DNA of 64,000 bases from Micractinium sp. NFX-FRZ. Lineage: Eukaryota > Chlorophyta > Trebouxiophyceae > Chlorellales > Chlorellaceae. Position 1 is the stretch's first letter; each line of letters begins with the position of its first letter. This document shows positions 1 through 10,878 of the stretch, piece after piece. A model generated the notes under the pieces. The model searched no databases and was not told the DNA's origin. It saw only the letters and a program-made list of their open reading frames with translations. A program made the translations under genes and the position numbers. Where the stretch lies: assembly GCA_029339195.1 (NCBI GenBank), contig JAPTJF010000004.1, positions 372,001-436,000 of the forward strand, in the 5' to 3' direction.

Positions 1-3000
1 AGTGAGGGAACAGCATTCCTGAGGCTTCAGACCTGTGGAACACTGGTGCACACCGCCAGAGGGGTGAGGGCGTCCCCCCTGCTGCTGCAGGCACAGAGTG
101 CAAACAGGGTGGGCAGGAAGGCCGCCTCGAGTCTCAACCAAAACCCACGATACACGCCGCCAGCCGAGCAAAGTCACACACACTGTTCAACAGTGCGCCC
201 TCACCTGCGGCTGCGCTCCAGCACCGTCGCCAGCGCGCCCCGCCCGCCGGCTGCCACCTCAGCAGCGCCAGGTGGCAGCTCCACCTCCAGCCCCTCGGGC
301 ACCTTGTCCCCAGCCTCCGCCAGCGCTGCCTGCAGGGCAAGGCACGGGGCAGCACACACGGGGGGGGGGGGGCGCCATTACTTGGGGCAATCAAAGATGT
401 ACTATGGAGCGCCGAAACCCCAATGCATCCAGTTTTCTGGTGGCAGCATCGCCAACCTGCTCCAACCACTTTTGACATTCCAACTCTATCCTGCCCACCC
501 TCAGCATGGCGTGGCAGTCCCCAGCATACCGCTGCACCCCATCCACCCCTGCACACCGCGCACCCGCAGCCTGTCGTAGCAGTACAGCAGGTAGTGCGTG
601 TCGCTGCGCGCATAGTGCAGCATCTCCGGGGTCAGAGGGCGCACCCGCCAGTCGGCCAGCTGGTACCGCTTGTCGGCCTGGCAAGCAGCGGGGGCGGTGC
701 GGAGGGGTGGGCAGGACAGGAGGGTGGGGTGTGGTATCCCGAAGCGAGGGCAGGCGCAAGCAGCGGGCCGACACAGGCGAGCAGCGCAGTGCAGTTCTTC
801 TTTCTTTGAGGCCCCGACCAAGACAAAGCCGCTGCTCAGCCTCCTGATTCCCCTGTTCCTGCCGCCGCTCCGGCAACTTCCTAACCACCCCGCACCCAAT
901 CCCCACACCCTGCCGCTGAATCACTGAGCTCAACTTACACCCCCACCAACAAGCACAGGACTGAGTGATGATGTAAATGCCCCCCTCACCTTGAAGCCGC
1001 AGTAGAAGTCGAGGAGGTACCCCAGCCCATTGCCCTTGAACTCCAGCACACGCGTCGCCTGCAGGGAGCAGCCGCGGCAGGGAGGGGTTGGGTTGAATGC
1101 GCGGTGGCCGCGGCTGCGGCAGGCAGGGATGCACGGTGCAGGGCAGCCGCCCTCCCAACAGCGCCCGCCACACCCCTCAACGCCCACGCACCCGCCCGGC
1201 ATCGGACATACTGGCAGCAAGGCAGCCGCCCTGCCAACGAGAACACATGGGAGGTCATGAAGCACGCAGAGCACACCACTGCCCGGCGTCAGATGCGCTG
1301 CTTTCTCAGGGTCTCTGCAACACGCGGCACTATGGGGGGAAGTGAGAAAGAGGAAGAGCAACAACCGCACCTGCCCGGTGTCAAACATGTTTGCGAGGAA
1401 GAGCCCAAAGTCTCGCTGCAGCCAGACGACGTCAGAGTCGGCCCCATGCAGCACCTTGACCACCCCAGGGTCTGCAAACACGGCCGCCAGGGCGGGGCCT
1501 GCATGGAGGGAGCCAGGGAGAGGGGAGGGAGGGGAGGGGTGGAGAGCGCCCGGAGAGGCAGGGCAGGTTGGGAGTGCGTTGCTGTTGCAGCGCATTGCGA
1601 GCTGGGCACTCATGACGCTCATTGCGAGCCAGGCGATGAGCACGCACGGGTGGCTGAGGGGGAGGCAATGAGGGAAGGGCATCCGGGAGGCAGCACAGCA
1701 GTAGGTCGACAGCAGCACAGCAGGCACAGCAGCTCACCGATGTGTGCACGCAGGGCAAGGGTATCAATAATGATGTCCTCGCTGCGCGTGCTGAGCTGCA
1801 TCAGGCAGCAGAATCCCTGCAGGCACGGGCAGGGGGCACGAAGGAGGGGAGGGCAGAGGGAGGCTTTCAGCACGCACACAGTGCGCCGGGGCTGCTCAAC
1901 GCTCTAGGCGGTCCGGCAGCTCATGCCGCAGCCCATGTGCCTGTCAAGGCGGTGGCCGGCCACGGCTGTCAGATCCAGTCAGTGCGCCCGCTCAGCGTGC
2001 ATTGGAAGGAGCGGCGGCAGTGCGCCGCCGCATCAGCGACTGCTACTAGAAGTAAACCTGTCTGCTTGCCAGCAAAAATGAGCTGGTGAGTCACCTGGAA
2101 GGAGCGGTAGTTGTGGGCCTCCAGGTCAATCGCAATCTCCTTGGCAGCAGCCAGGCGCTCAGCTGCAGGGCAGGGGGACGGCGGTGGAGGCGGGCAGGGT
2201 TTGCGGGGCTGGGCGGAGAAGGCTAGGGAATGAGAGGTGCAGCCCAGGCGACAGCAGGGCAGCCGGGCCACGGTGACGGCCTGGCTGGCAGCATTGGGCG
2301 GCCATTCATAGATACCCAGCCTCCAGCCCCTTGCCTGCCCACAGGCACAGTCAGCATCCCGGTTGCACCCATCCAATGCCAATCAATCCAATCATAGCGA
2401 GGCCCGGCTGGTGCCAGCTCACCCGCCGCACGCAGCGCGGGCACAGTGTCCACGTAGGTGAACGGCGTGTCATCCTCCCCCTTTGGCGGCTGCGGCTCCC
2501 CAACCTCCAGCTGCCACCCCGGGTACTGCAGCCCCTGCAGGCGCCCCGCCAGCGGGTGAGGGCGCGGCTCGCCGGCGGCTGCCGCCGCTGCCGCCGCTGC
2601 CGCCGCTGCCTCCACATCCACCACCCCGGCCAAGCTGTCGAGCTTGTGCTGGAAAGACGTCCGGCTGTTGTCCACTCCGTCTACAAAAGCCTCCTGGGGG
2701 CGCTGCACCAGCTGAGACTCCATATAAGATACAAAGCCGGATCCGCCGGGGGCTGTGCCGCCCTTCTTACGCCCCGCTGGCGTGAGTGTGGGCTGGATGT
2801 TGGCGGCCGGCGCGCCAGCGGCGGCGGCGGCGGGCAGCCACACGGCTGGCGCTGCTGTGCTGCCGCCCTGCTGCTGGGTGCCATGCCGTGCCTCTGCCAC
2901 TGCATCGTCTACAGCTTCCAGTATGGAGTCCAGCAGGGAGGAGACCCAGTCGCCAGCGTCGTCCACGTCAGCAAAGGCATCGCCAGGTGGCGGCGCCGCC

Positions 3001-3496
3001 GCGGCCGCCTGCACGAGGGGGTGCGGACGATGTAGAGGGCTCAAAAGTGCTTGCAACAACGATAAGGTCGCTCTAGATGCAGGAGAGTTTGCAGACCTGA
3101 GAGTTTGCGGCTTCTGGGAAGGCGGAGCAGTGCAGGTGTGCAGGTGGGGCAGCAGCAGTCGGGCTGGCGGCAGGCGGCGGCGGAAGTACCCGCCCACCCC
3201 TCCACGCACCGGCAGGGAGGTTAGCAGCTGCTGCAGGCGTCCTCTGAAGCCGTCCACCTGCTGTTTGAAGCCAGCGAAGTTCTTGTAATACTGCAGAGGC
3301 AGCGGGAGACGAGAGTAGCATGTGTGGCGAACTGCATGCATAACGCAGGGTGCCAGCCGCCAGATTTTCAAGCTCTCGTGGTACTCACGAAGAACTCGCC
3401 GCCGTCGGGCAGTGCGGCTCGCCCGGCAGCCGCCGTTGCCTTTTCGAGCGCCTTGCGCTCTTGCTCCCCTGGGGCTCCCATGCCCTCAGAAGACAT
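1..3496 (-). CDS. RRP6: Exosome 3'-5' exoribonuclease RRP6/EXOSC10 homolog (3' partial)
   Basis: DEDD-Y family exoribonuclease associated with the nuclear RNA exosome, which trims and degrades rRNA precursors, snoRNAs and aberrant RNAs. Exons on the minus strand: 3496-3389, 3290-3210, 3008-2423, 2162-2095, 1816-1738, 1498-1371, 1058-990, 677-564, 329-205; phases agree throughout and give 452 codons. Residues about 25-63 (LPDGGEFF joined to [11 protein letters not shown]) look like a PMC2NT domain. The nuclease core keeps all expected residues: D271 and E273 in IAIDLEAH, D330 in [12 protein letters not shown]395 and D399 in [12 protein letters not shown]. An acidic, Ala-rich linker lies between about 64 and 240. 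The exon at 205 has a good donor, but the next exon could not be fixed in bases 1-130, so the HRDC-type C-terminus is missing. The ATG at 3496 was chosen because it directly precedes the PMC2NT-like segment. Family assignment is secure; the exact ends are less so. Confidence 0.9.
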
Positions 3497-3701
3497 ACGG
3501 AGTGTCGGAGGTACTGGATCAGCTGCCGAATTGGGTGTAGGGCCAGTCAGGTGCCCGTGCGTGCTGTGACAGTGCCGTGCCACCTCGATAGCCCATCGGC
3601 AGTCGGCATCTTGCATGGGCGACCCTGTGGTCAACTCACGCTTGCCAGTGCTCATCGGACTTATCTCGCGGGACAGGAAGCCAGCGGGGCCCAGCACCAA
3701 A
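3497..3701. promoter_or_regulatory. Bidirectional promoter region between RRP6 and HISN1
   Basis: Only 205 bases separate the start codons of two divergent genes, so both 5' UTRs and core promoters must lie here or overlap the first exons. No TATA box was recognised. The call is inferred from gene layout alone. Confidence 0.5.
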
Positions 3702-6700
3702 ATGGTCGCGCTCCAGCAACGCGCAGCGGCCGTGCCCTGCGCCGCTCGGCGCGCGGGTCGCCTGAGCAGCAGCAACAGCGTCAGCTGTAGCGGCCGGCCG
3801 GTCAGCACAGCAGCGGCCCGGCGGCAGCAGGGGGGTGCAGCTGGGCGGGCAGCCGCATTGGAGGTGGTGTGCAGCTTGAACAACAGTGCTGGCACCGCAG
3901 GTGCGCTCAGAGTTGACCTGGCCCCGCGGCGTTGCCATCGACGGCCCTGCGCAGCGGCAATTGACGCGCTCGGCTGCCTGCTGCCGCTGCCGCCTGCTCG
4001 CCACCCGCCTGCTGTGCGTTGCCTGCATGTGCCCACGCCCCCGGCAGGTGTAGCACGTTCCATCCTCTGCCTGTGCCTGTGCAGCGCCCAAGCCCGCCAA
4101 GCTTGAGCAGCGTGAGGCGCTGCGGCTGGCGTTGCCCAGCAAGGGGCGCATGGCGGAGGACACCCTGCAGCTGCTCAAGGTGCTTCCTTCTTCATCACCC
4201 CACTTCAATCTGCTTTCTATCACGCCAGACATCCTACCTGGCTGGCCCGGCTGGCGTGTGGAGTTCTGGCTGCCAATTGCGCTGCTGCTGTCGGCAGTTA
4301 CAGCTCGCAATGGGCCCGCGTTGGGAGGCCGGATGCTGCTGGCATTGGCAGCATGAAAACCTCGGCGCCAGCAACTCACGGGCAGCAATCGCAGAAGCAG
4401 CAGCAAGATGCGGGCATGGGACTGTCTGCTGGACGGCGCCGAAATCCAACGTGCACTGTGCCATGCCGCTGCTGCTGCCGTGGTGCTGCTGCGGCTCCTG
4501 CTGCTCATCCAGCCAGCCATGCCACCGCCACCGCCACTGCCCCTCTTGCTGCTTCTCATCCTTCTCTGGCACTGCCTGCCTGCCTGCAGGACTGCCAGCT
4601 GAACGTGGTGAAGCCCAACCCGCGGCAGTACGTGGCCCGCATATCGCAGCTGCCCGGCCTGGAGGTCTGGTTCCAGCGAGCGACAGGTGGGCCGGTGATG
4701 GTTTCTGCATCTCTGCAGGGCTGTGGATGCAAGAGTAGTGGTGGTGAGGGCAGGGGGAGGCGGCGGGTTGTGGAGGGTGAGGTGATGAAATTATCCCAGA
4801 GAGGCCTGGTTGTAAGAGAGCAAGCGAGCGACAGGTGGGTGGCAGAGCTGCGTGGCGGTGAGAGGCATGCAGTGAGGGTGTGGGGTTGAGTGAGGGTGTG
4901 GGGTTGAGTGCGGATGTAGCCACGTGGCTACCGAGGTTTGTGGGCATGTCCAACAGGCACCCTGCGCCCCTTACGCCGTCGCCTCATGTCACCTCCCTCG
5001 AGGCCTGCCCCCACCCTCCCACCAGATGTGGTGCGCAAGCTGATGTATGGCGACGTGGACCTGGGCATTGTGGGGCTGGACATGCTGGCAGAGATTGGCA
5101 ACGACGACCCGGGTGTGTGGCCTTTGATGTCAGGATTCTATAGTGGACTGCCTTTCAAGTGCTTTGAACTGTGGGGGCGGGTGGGGTGAGTGCATGGCGT
5201 TGCCCTGGGGTGCCGCGGCTCAAGATTGAGCACGGCGTCGCGCGTGCGTTAAGAGCAGCTTGCCGTGCAGGCTGTGCTGCACAGTCCCATCGCTGCCTGC
5301 TCACCTGCCGGTCGGCTCTTCTGGCTCCCGGCTGCTGTCCACTCTACGCCTGCCTCGCACACACCTTAGTCCAGTCTCACTCCTCCTGCTTACATCCAGA
5401 CATGTATGCATCTTTGTCGTGTTACTAATATACATACAGCACACGTCCACCCCCTGCAGACATTGTGGTGCTGCACGACGCCCTGGACTTTGGCCAGTGC
5501 CACCTGGCGCTGGGGGTGCCCACGGGCGGGCGCTTTGCAGACGTCGCCTCGCTGGACGACCTGCGCGCCATGCCCTGGAGCGAGCAGGCGCCGCTGAGGT
5601 GTGTGTGCGGGCGGGCGCCATGGCTTGTGCGTGAGAAATGAGCAAGCAAGTGCGTGCCACCTGCACTGCAGGGTTATCCTTCCGCCTGCGCATGCAAGCC
5701 AGTCAACAGAACACAGCACTGATGCAAGCATGTGCCTCTTGCATTTCTGATTAAAACCCGTTGATTATGTTGCCTGCATGGCGGCCCCCGGCCGCCAGAA
5801 CACTGCACGCAAGTTCCTTGTCGCTTTCTTACAGACTGTGCTTGTGCTCACCTCTGTGGCAGGGTGGTCACCGGCTACCAGAACATTGCGCGCAAGTACT
5901 TTGCTGAGCAGGGCTTTGAGCACGTGGTGCTGCTCAGCGCAGACGGTGGGTGGGTGGACGGGCGGGGTGGGGGGTGCCAGGCCTTCCCGCAGGGGTGGGG
6001 TTGGTTCTCTAATGCAGGGTTGACGTATGCGGGCTAGGGGCGTGCTGCGAAGATCTGTTGGCTGGGGTTGGGTGGGCACTGCAAGAGAAGCAAGCCTTTG
6101 GCTGGCTGGCCACCTGGCCGGCTTGCACGCTCCTTTGAGGTCCCTGAACTCGGAATGCGCCTCTTGCGCGTCTGTGCCACCACGCCATCCGTGCCTCCTC
6201 CCCTCCCTGGGCAGGCGCACTGGTGAGGCGGCCCCGCCCTTGGTGTATCAACTTCATTTCCTGTAACCGCTTGTGCCTCCTCACCTCCCTCCCTTTAATG
6301 GGGTGCAGGCGCGCTGGAGGCGGCCCCCGCCATGGGCAGCGCCGACATAATTCTGGACCTCGTCTCCACCGGCGTGACCCTGCGGGAGAACAACCTGAAG
6401 CAGCTGGAGGGGGCGACGATCATGTACAGCCAGGGGGCGCTGGTGGCCAACCGCCGCGCGCTGCTGGAGCGGCCGGTGAGGGAGCAGGGGGGTGGGGCGG
6501 CTCTGGTGGAGCGCGCGGGGGCGGGAGGGTAGCGGGCAGGAGGGTGGGAGTGGCGGCTAGCGTGCTTCTGAACGGTGGGCGGAGTGTGCCTTCTGGGCGG
6601 CTGCCTGGCCATGCTTCTCTCTTCGCTCTTTCCCCTTCCTTTTTACTTACTTTGACTCCAACCGAACAATGCCTGCCTGCTGGAGACTTGCCACACGCTG

Positions 6701-7848
6701 GCTGGCTGGGCGGCTGGCTGGCTGGCTTCCCACTCAGCTGTCCCCTCACCCCACCTTTCCCTCCTCCTTTCTTCCCACCCCACCCTGCCCCTGCCCCCGC
6801 CCCTGCAGGGCCTGCTGGAGATCTGCCACGAGCTGATTGAGCGGCTGGAGGCGCACCTGACTGCGGACAAGTATTACAGCGTGATTGCCAACATGCGGGG
6901 GGAGAGCGCGCAGGAGGTGTCGCAGCGCCTGCTCTCCGTGCCCGGGCTGGCGGGACTGTCGGTGCGTGGGCGGGGTGGGGAGGGCAGGGAAGGCAGGGGA
7001 GGCAGGGGAAGCAGGCGGGCGGGGTGGAGGTGGTGCAATGCCTGCGGTGGAGGGCAGGCAGGCGGGCACAGGGGAGGTGTTTTGGCGCCTGCATGCTCTC
7101 CATGCTGCTGGGACGGGCTGGGGTGGAGCAGAGTGTGTGTGTGGGGGGGGGGGTGAGGTTGCGACGCGGCCCCGGCGTTCGTCCGCAGCTCGACAACTCT
7201 CCTCGCCCCTGTTTTCCCCTGCAGGGCCCCACTGTGAGCCCCGTGTTCACCCAGGGCGCCGACGGCAAGATTGAGACCCACCTTTACGCCGCCACCATTT
7301 GCGTCCCCAAGAAGCAGCTCTACCCTGCGGTCAAGGACATCCGCCGGGTAGGGGAGAGTGTGCGGTGCAGGGTTGGGTTGGGTCATGCGACCTGCCGCGT
7401 GCCGCTGTGAGCCATGCCCCGCAGGAAGCAGTGCACGACTCACGCCTAGCGTGTTTACAGTACAATACACTTCACTGGTCCACAGCACACAGCAGAAAGT
7501 GCAGCTGATCATTGGGTGACATTGCTAGCAAGCTACTCTGCGCGGCGGCATGTGCTGCGCGTGGGATGCGCCAAGGCGGCTGCGCACTTGCCAGCACGAG
7601 TCCATCCATGCATGGGCACCTCAAGCCAGCGCAGGTTGGCGTCTTATAGGCGCTCGCTAACAACCCACCCCACCACCCCGCCTGGCTGTTGCCTGCCCCG
7701 TGCCCCCCTGTGCTGCTGCCCGCTGCAGGTGGGCGGCAGCGGCGTGCTGGTGCAGCCGATGACCTACATCTTTGACGAGGAGCCGGCACGCTGGCGCCAG
7801 CTGCTGGACAACTTGGGCGTCGCCCCCGAGAGCGTCAACATCTCCTGA
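3702..7848 (+). CDS. HISN1: ATP phosphoribosyltransferase, chloroplast-targeted (histidine biosynthesis step 1)
   Basis: Catalyses ATP + PRPP to phosphoribosyl-ATP, the committed and normally histidine-inhibited step of histidine synthesis, in the plastid in plants and algae. Ten exons: 3702-3900, 4085-4179, 4590-4686, 5026-5112, 5460-5598, 5863-5945, 6309-6475, 6809-6961, 7225-7347, 7729-7848, closing to 420 aa. Residues 1-66 are Arg/Ala/Ser-rich like a transit peptide. The enzyme begins at [11 protein letters not shown]. The PRPP-binding loop is [13 protein letters not shown] (about 250-260), and the C-terminal ACT-like HisG_C regulatory domain covers about 300-418, so this is the long, self-regulated form that does not need HisZ. 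Exon 1 could instead run to 4047 with the same phase; the 3900 donor (GTGCGC) is more conventional. Introns before exons 6 and 7 hold decayed copies of those exons' first bases (about 5786-5824 and 6217-6243). Confidence 0.93.
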
Positions 7849-8689
7849 GCAGCACCGGGAGAAGCACGCGCCAGCTCCGCGCCGCGCTGACCCAGGCGCG
7901 CTGGGCTGCCGGCGCATGCGACTCGGCGGCTCGCAGCGTGCGGCTCGTGGCATGAAACCGAGCGCCGGTCCGGTTCTGTACTGCCGGGACGGCGCTCGCC
8001 ATTCGCCTCTGCAATGTTGGCTTGTCTCCACCCCAACATACACCTTTCCCCCATATTCATCCCCTGCTCCCTTTTGCTGCACCCCTCCCGATGGCTTTTG
8101 GCATCCCTGCTCCCTTGCTCCCTTGTTCATTCTTCCCGATGCCGCTCCTGGACTGCGAGAGTTTTTTGTGCTCAGTCAGGACTGCTGTGGTACCAGTTTA
8201 GCACACAGAGATGCGGAAGTCCGTGCAGCATGGTTGGAAATGCTTTATTGGCTCATCACCACCACCCTTGTGGTGCTTTCCTGCGAGATCATTGCTGGAT
8301 ACCATGCCTGTGCGGAGCTGAGGCAGGAGAGATGTACGGATGCTGCAAGTACCTCCTGTGAGGTGCGCACACAGCGCTAAGCCCCACCACAGCATGCTGT
8401 GTTTCAAAAACACTCGGTGTCAGCCAGTGCGTGCACAAACAAGCCCTCAGCAGTTGCAGCAGCAGTCATGTCAGGCCGGCCACGGGGCGTTGGGCAGCCA
8501 GGACGCTGCACGGTTTACATGGCTGCTGCAAGGCCCATCGGCCCTCTGCACAGCAGCCCAGCGGGGGCAGTACACCCCGCTCATGACTGCCTCTTTTACT
8601 ACGACTCCAGCTCACGGCAGGGTGTCTTACAGGGTGGGGGCGTGCGTGAGGCGCTCAGGACTCTTGCCCGCTGCCTGCCCGCCCCTCAC
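7849..8689. other. Convergent intergenic region (3' UTRs of HISN1 and bS18m)
   Basis: These 841 bases lie between two stop codons that face each other. No coding similarity was found. On the minus strand TGTAA, the usual green-algal polyadenylation signal, occurs about 60 bases after the bS18m stop (TTACA on the plus strand near 8625) and again near 8517. Confidence 0.5.
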
Positions 8690-10546
8690 TCACGCCGCGC
8701 GCTGCTGCTGCTGCTGCTGCTGCTGCTGCCGCTTCTTCTGCTTCTGCCGCCGCTCCTGCCGCGCCTGCAGTGCCGCCTCGTCCTTTGCCTCCTGAGTGGG
8801 CTCCCACCGCGCTGTGGGGCTCAGCAGGCCCATGCAGCGGGCCAGCTTGATCTGGCGGGACAGGTGGCGGTGCAGCTTGGCGCGCAGGTGGGTGCGCTCA
8901 CGCAGCGGCAGCTTGCCCGCCTCTGCAGCGAGGGAGTGGGGGCAGAGCGTGTGAGCGGAATGACCCCCAGAGGCTGCCCCTGAGGGTAACGTGGAGCGGG
9001 AGCAGGGCGGCACATCCGTTGTCCTGCATAGGCTGCAGCATGAAGCGCACGTCTCCACCAGCCGCCGCCCGCCGCGAGCGCACCTACCCACCCACAGCAA
9101 AGTTCACGCAATCCAGCACCCCCACACCTGCGGCATCACCCCACCCACCCAGCCAAGCAGCACACCTCAAGCCAATCAGCACACCCCTCTACCCACACCT
9201 GCACCATCCAGCCCCCACACCCACCCACCCGAGAGGAAGGTGGCCAGCATGGGCACGTTCTTGTAGTCGGCCAGCTTTGACACCTCCTGTGCCCCCAGCG
9301 TGGGCGGCGTGGCGGCAGCGTCCATGGCGGCCACCGCCTCGTCGCTGCCCTTGTAAGGGTCCAGCTCCTGCAGGGGCATGGATAGATGAACAGGGTTGGG
9401 GGCGCATGTTTTGGGGTGGCACACTGCGGCCCTGGTGGGCTGTCGTTGCTGTTGTGAGGTGCGGCTTGTACTGATCAGAAAAGGACACAAAACGGGGCTG
9501 CAGTGATGGGAGCCGACGCGCCAGCAGAGTCCGAAACCAACAAGCACCAGGAAACGAGCGCTAATAGGCACGCTGCACTAGTGGTGAAGAGCTGCCTCCG
9601 TGGGGTCAACGCAGTGTGTGAGAGCGGGTTGGGGCTGTGAACGAACAGCGCAGGAACCTTCGTGCGTGCCAAGCGCTGCCGCTGTCTCCTGCCCTGCTGT
9701 GCAGTGGCCCCAGGCTGCAGCTCACGCATGCATCATCCCCCTGTCGCTCACTCCCGCCCGCCGCTGCCCCCGCGCCCTGCCCAGAACGCACCGCGGGGGC
9801 GTAGCTCTGCTGCGGGAAGAACAGGCGGGTGGGGTGCACACGCTGCGGGGAGACGTCTGCCACGTTGGCGGCAGCGCGTGCAAAGCGCGGCGCATCGCTT
9901 GCCATGGCCAGCTGCGCGTAGCTGGTCACGCCCTCTGGCAGTGCGGCCTCCTCCACAGGGCGGGAGGGCGCTACAAGGTTGAAAATCTGCTGCTCAAGTT
10001 CCCACCCCTTGGCCTGCTTGGTGCGCGGCCGGTCCATCGGGCGCAGGCCCGCTGGTTTGGCCGCCTTGGCCGCCGCGGCTGCAGGCTTCTCCTGGACTAT
10101 GGCTGCAGAAAGGGAACAGCGAGGGACGTGGCCGGCAATGGCAGGACAGTCGACAAGAAGGACGCAGGAAGAAGCGTAAACGGGGACTCTCCTGGCAGGA
10201 GCGGCGGCGGCAGCAGGGGCCAGCCCCCAATGGCCAGCATGTCTACGCCCCACTCACCCTCCAGCTTGCTGTCAAGCTTGGTGTCTATCCAGTCACGCCA
10301 GGCGCCCTTGGTTTGCAGGCGCGCGGGTTGGCTGCCACTGCCGCTGCTGCTGCCGCTGCTGCTGCCGGGAGCCTCCCCTGCTGCACCAGCATCACTGTTG
10401 GAGTTGCCGAGCGCTCTTCCCGATGCGAAAAGCCGCAGAGAGCCAAGGGTTGAGGCCGGCACTGCGGCGTGAAAGCCCGCCGTGGCTTCTGCCGCGGCTG
10501 AAATGGGGCCAGGGACACGCCCTAGCTGAGAGAGGGCCCGCAACAT
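8690..10546 (-). CDS. MRPS18: Small-subunit ribosomal protein bS18, probably mitochondrial
   Basis: Component of the small-subunit platform of a bacterial-type ribosome. Four exons: 10546-10258, 10102-9792, 9367-9229, 8922-8690, closing to 323 aa. The bS18 core is near the C-terminus: LADYKNVPMLATFLSEAGKL followed by RERTHLRAKLHRHLSRQIKLARCMGLLSP across the last splice (about 232-285). This matches the YKN...FIS..GKI.PRR.T.L..K.QR.L...IKRAR..GLLP pattern of the family. About 220 residues precede the core, Ala/Ser-rich and basic at the start, consistent with an organelle presequence plus an N-terminal extension. The protein ends in an unusual RQKQKKR segment and a poly-Gln run encoded by a CTG repeat. 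Plastid S18 is normally encoded in the chloroplast genome, so mitochondrial location is favoured, by inference. It shares a 332-base divergent region with CEP104. Confidence 0.8.
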
Positions 10547-10878
10547 AAGAGAGGCTCGTGCTAGCGACAGGGAGGGGCGAAGGGCGGGGCTCGTGTCCTT
10601 TTGGCGGCGCTGAAGCTACGGCAATGTGCCACTCAAATTTAATGCAGTCCGATCGGCATGCAGGCAGGCGCGATGGGGCCAGTTGGCTGCACACCCTGCT
10701 GTGCCATGAAATGCTCGGTCAACGTGGCTCATCGGTTGTGCCTCCTTTGGAGCGGCCCCTGCAGCTAGAAGCCCCAGCACCGCTGCCACAAGCTTGCTGT
10801 TGCGCCCCACAACAAATTCCTGCACGCAAGGCTTTTTGTGGCCGCTCTCCCGCTCTGCGGGGCCTGTGCCAGGCAGCC
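10547..10878. promoter_or_regulatory. Bidirectional promoter region between bS18m and CEP104
   Basis: The 332 bases between two divergent start codons carry no ORF with recognisable coding similarity. The promoter call rests only on gene layout. Confidence 0.4.

Noticed and set aside
8698..8740. CTG/CAG triplet runs here and at about 14840, 16080, 39930 and 58765 as separate repeat loci
   Set aside because: Each lies inside an exon and encodes poly-Gln or poly-Ser; noted within the gene entries.
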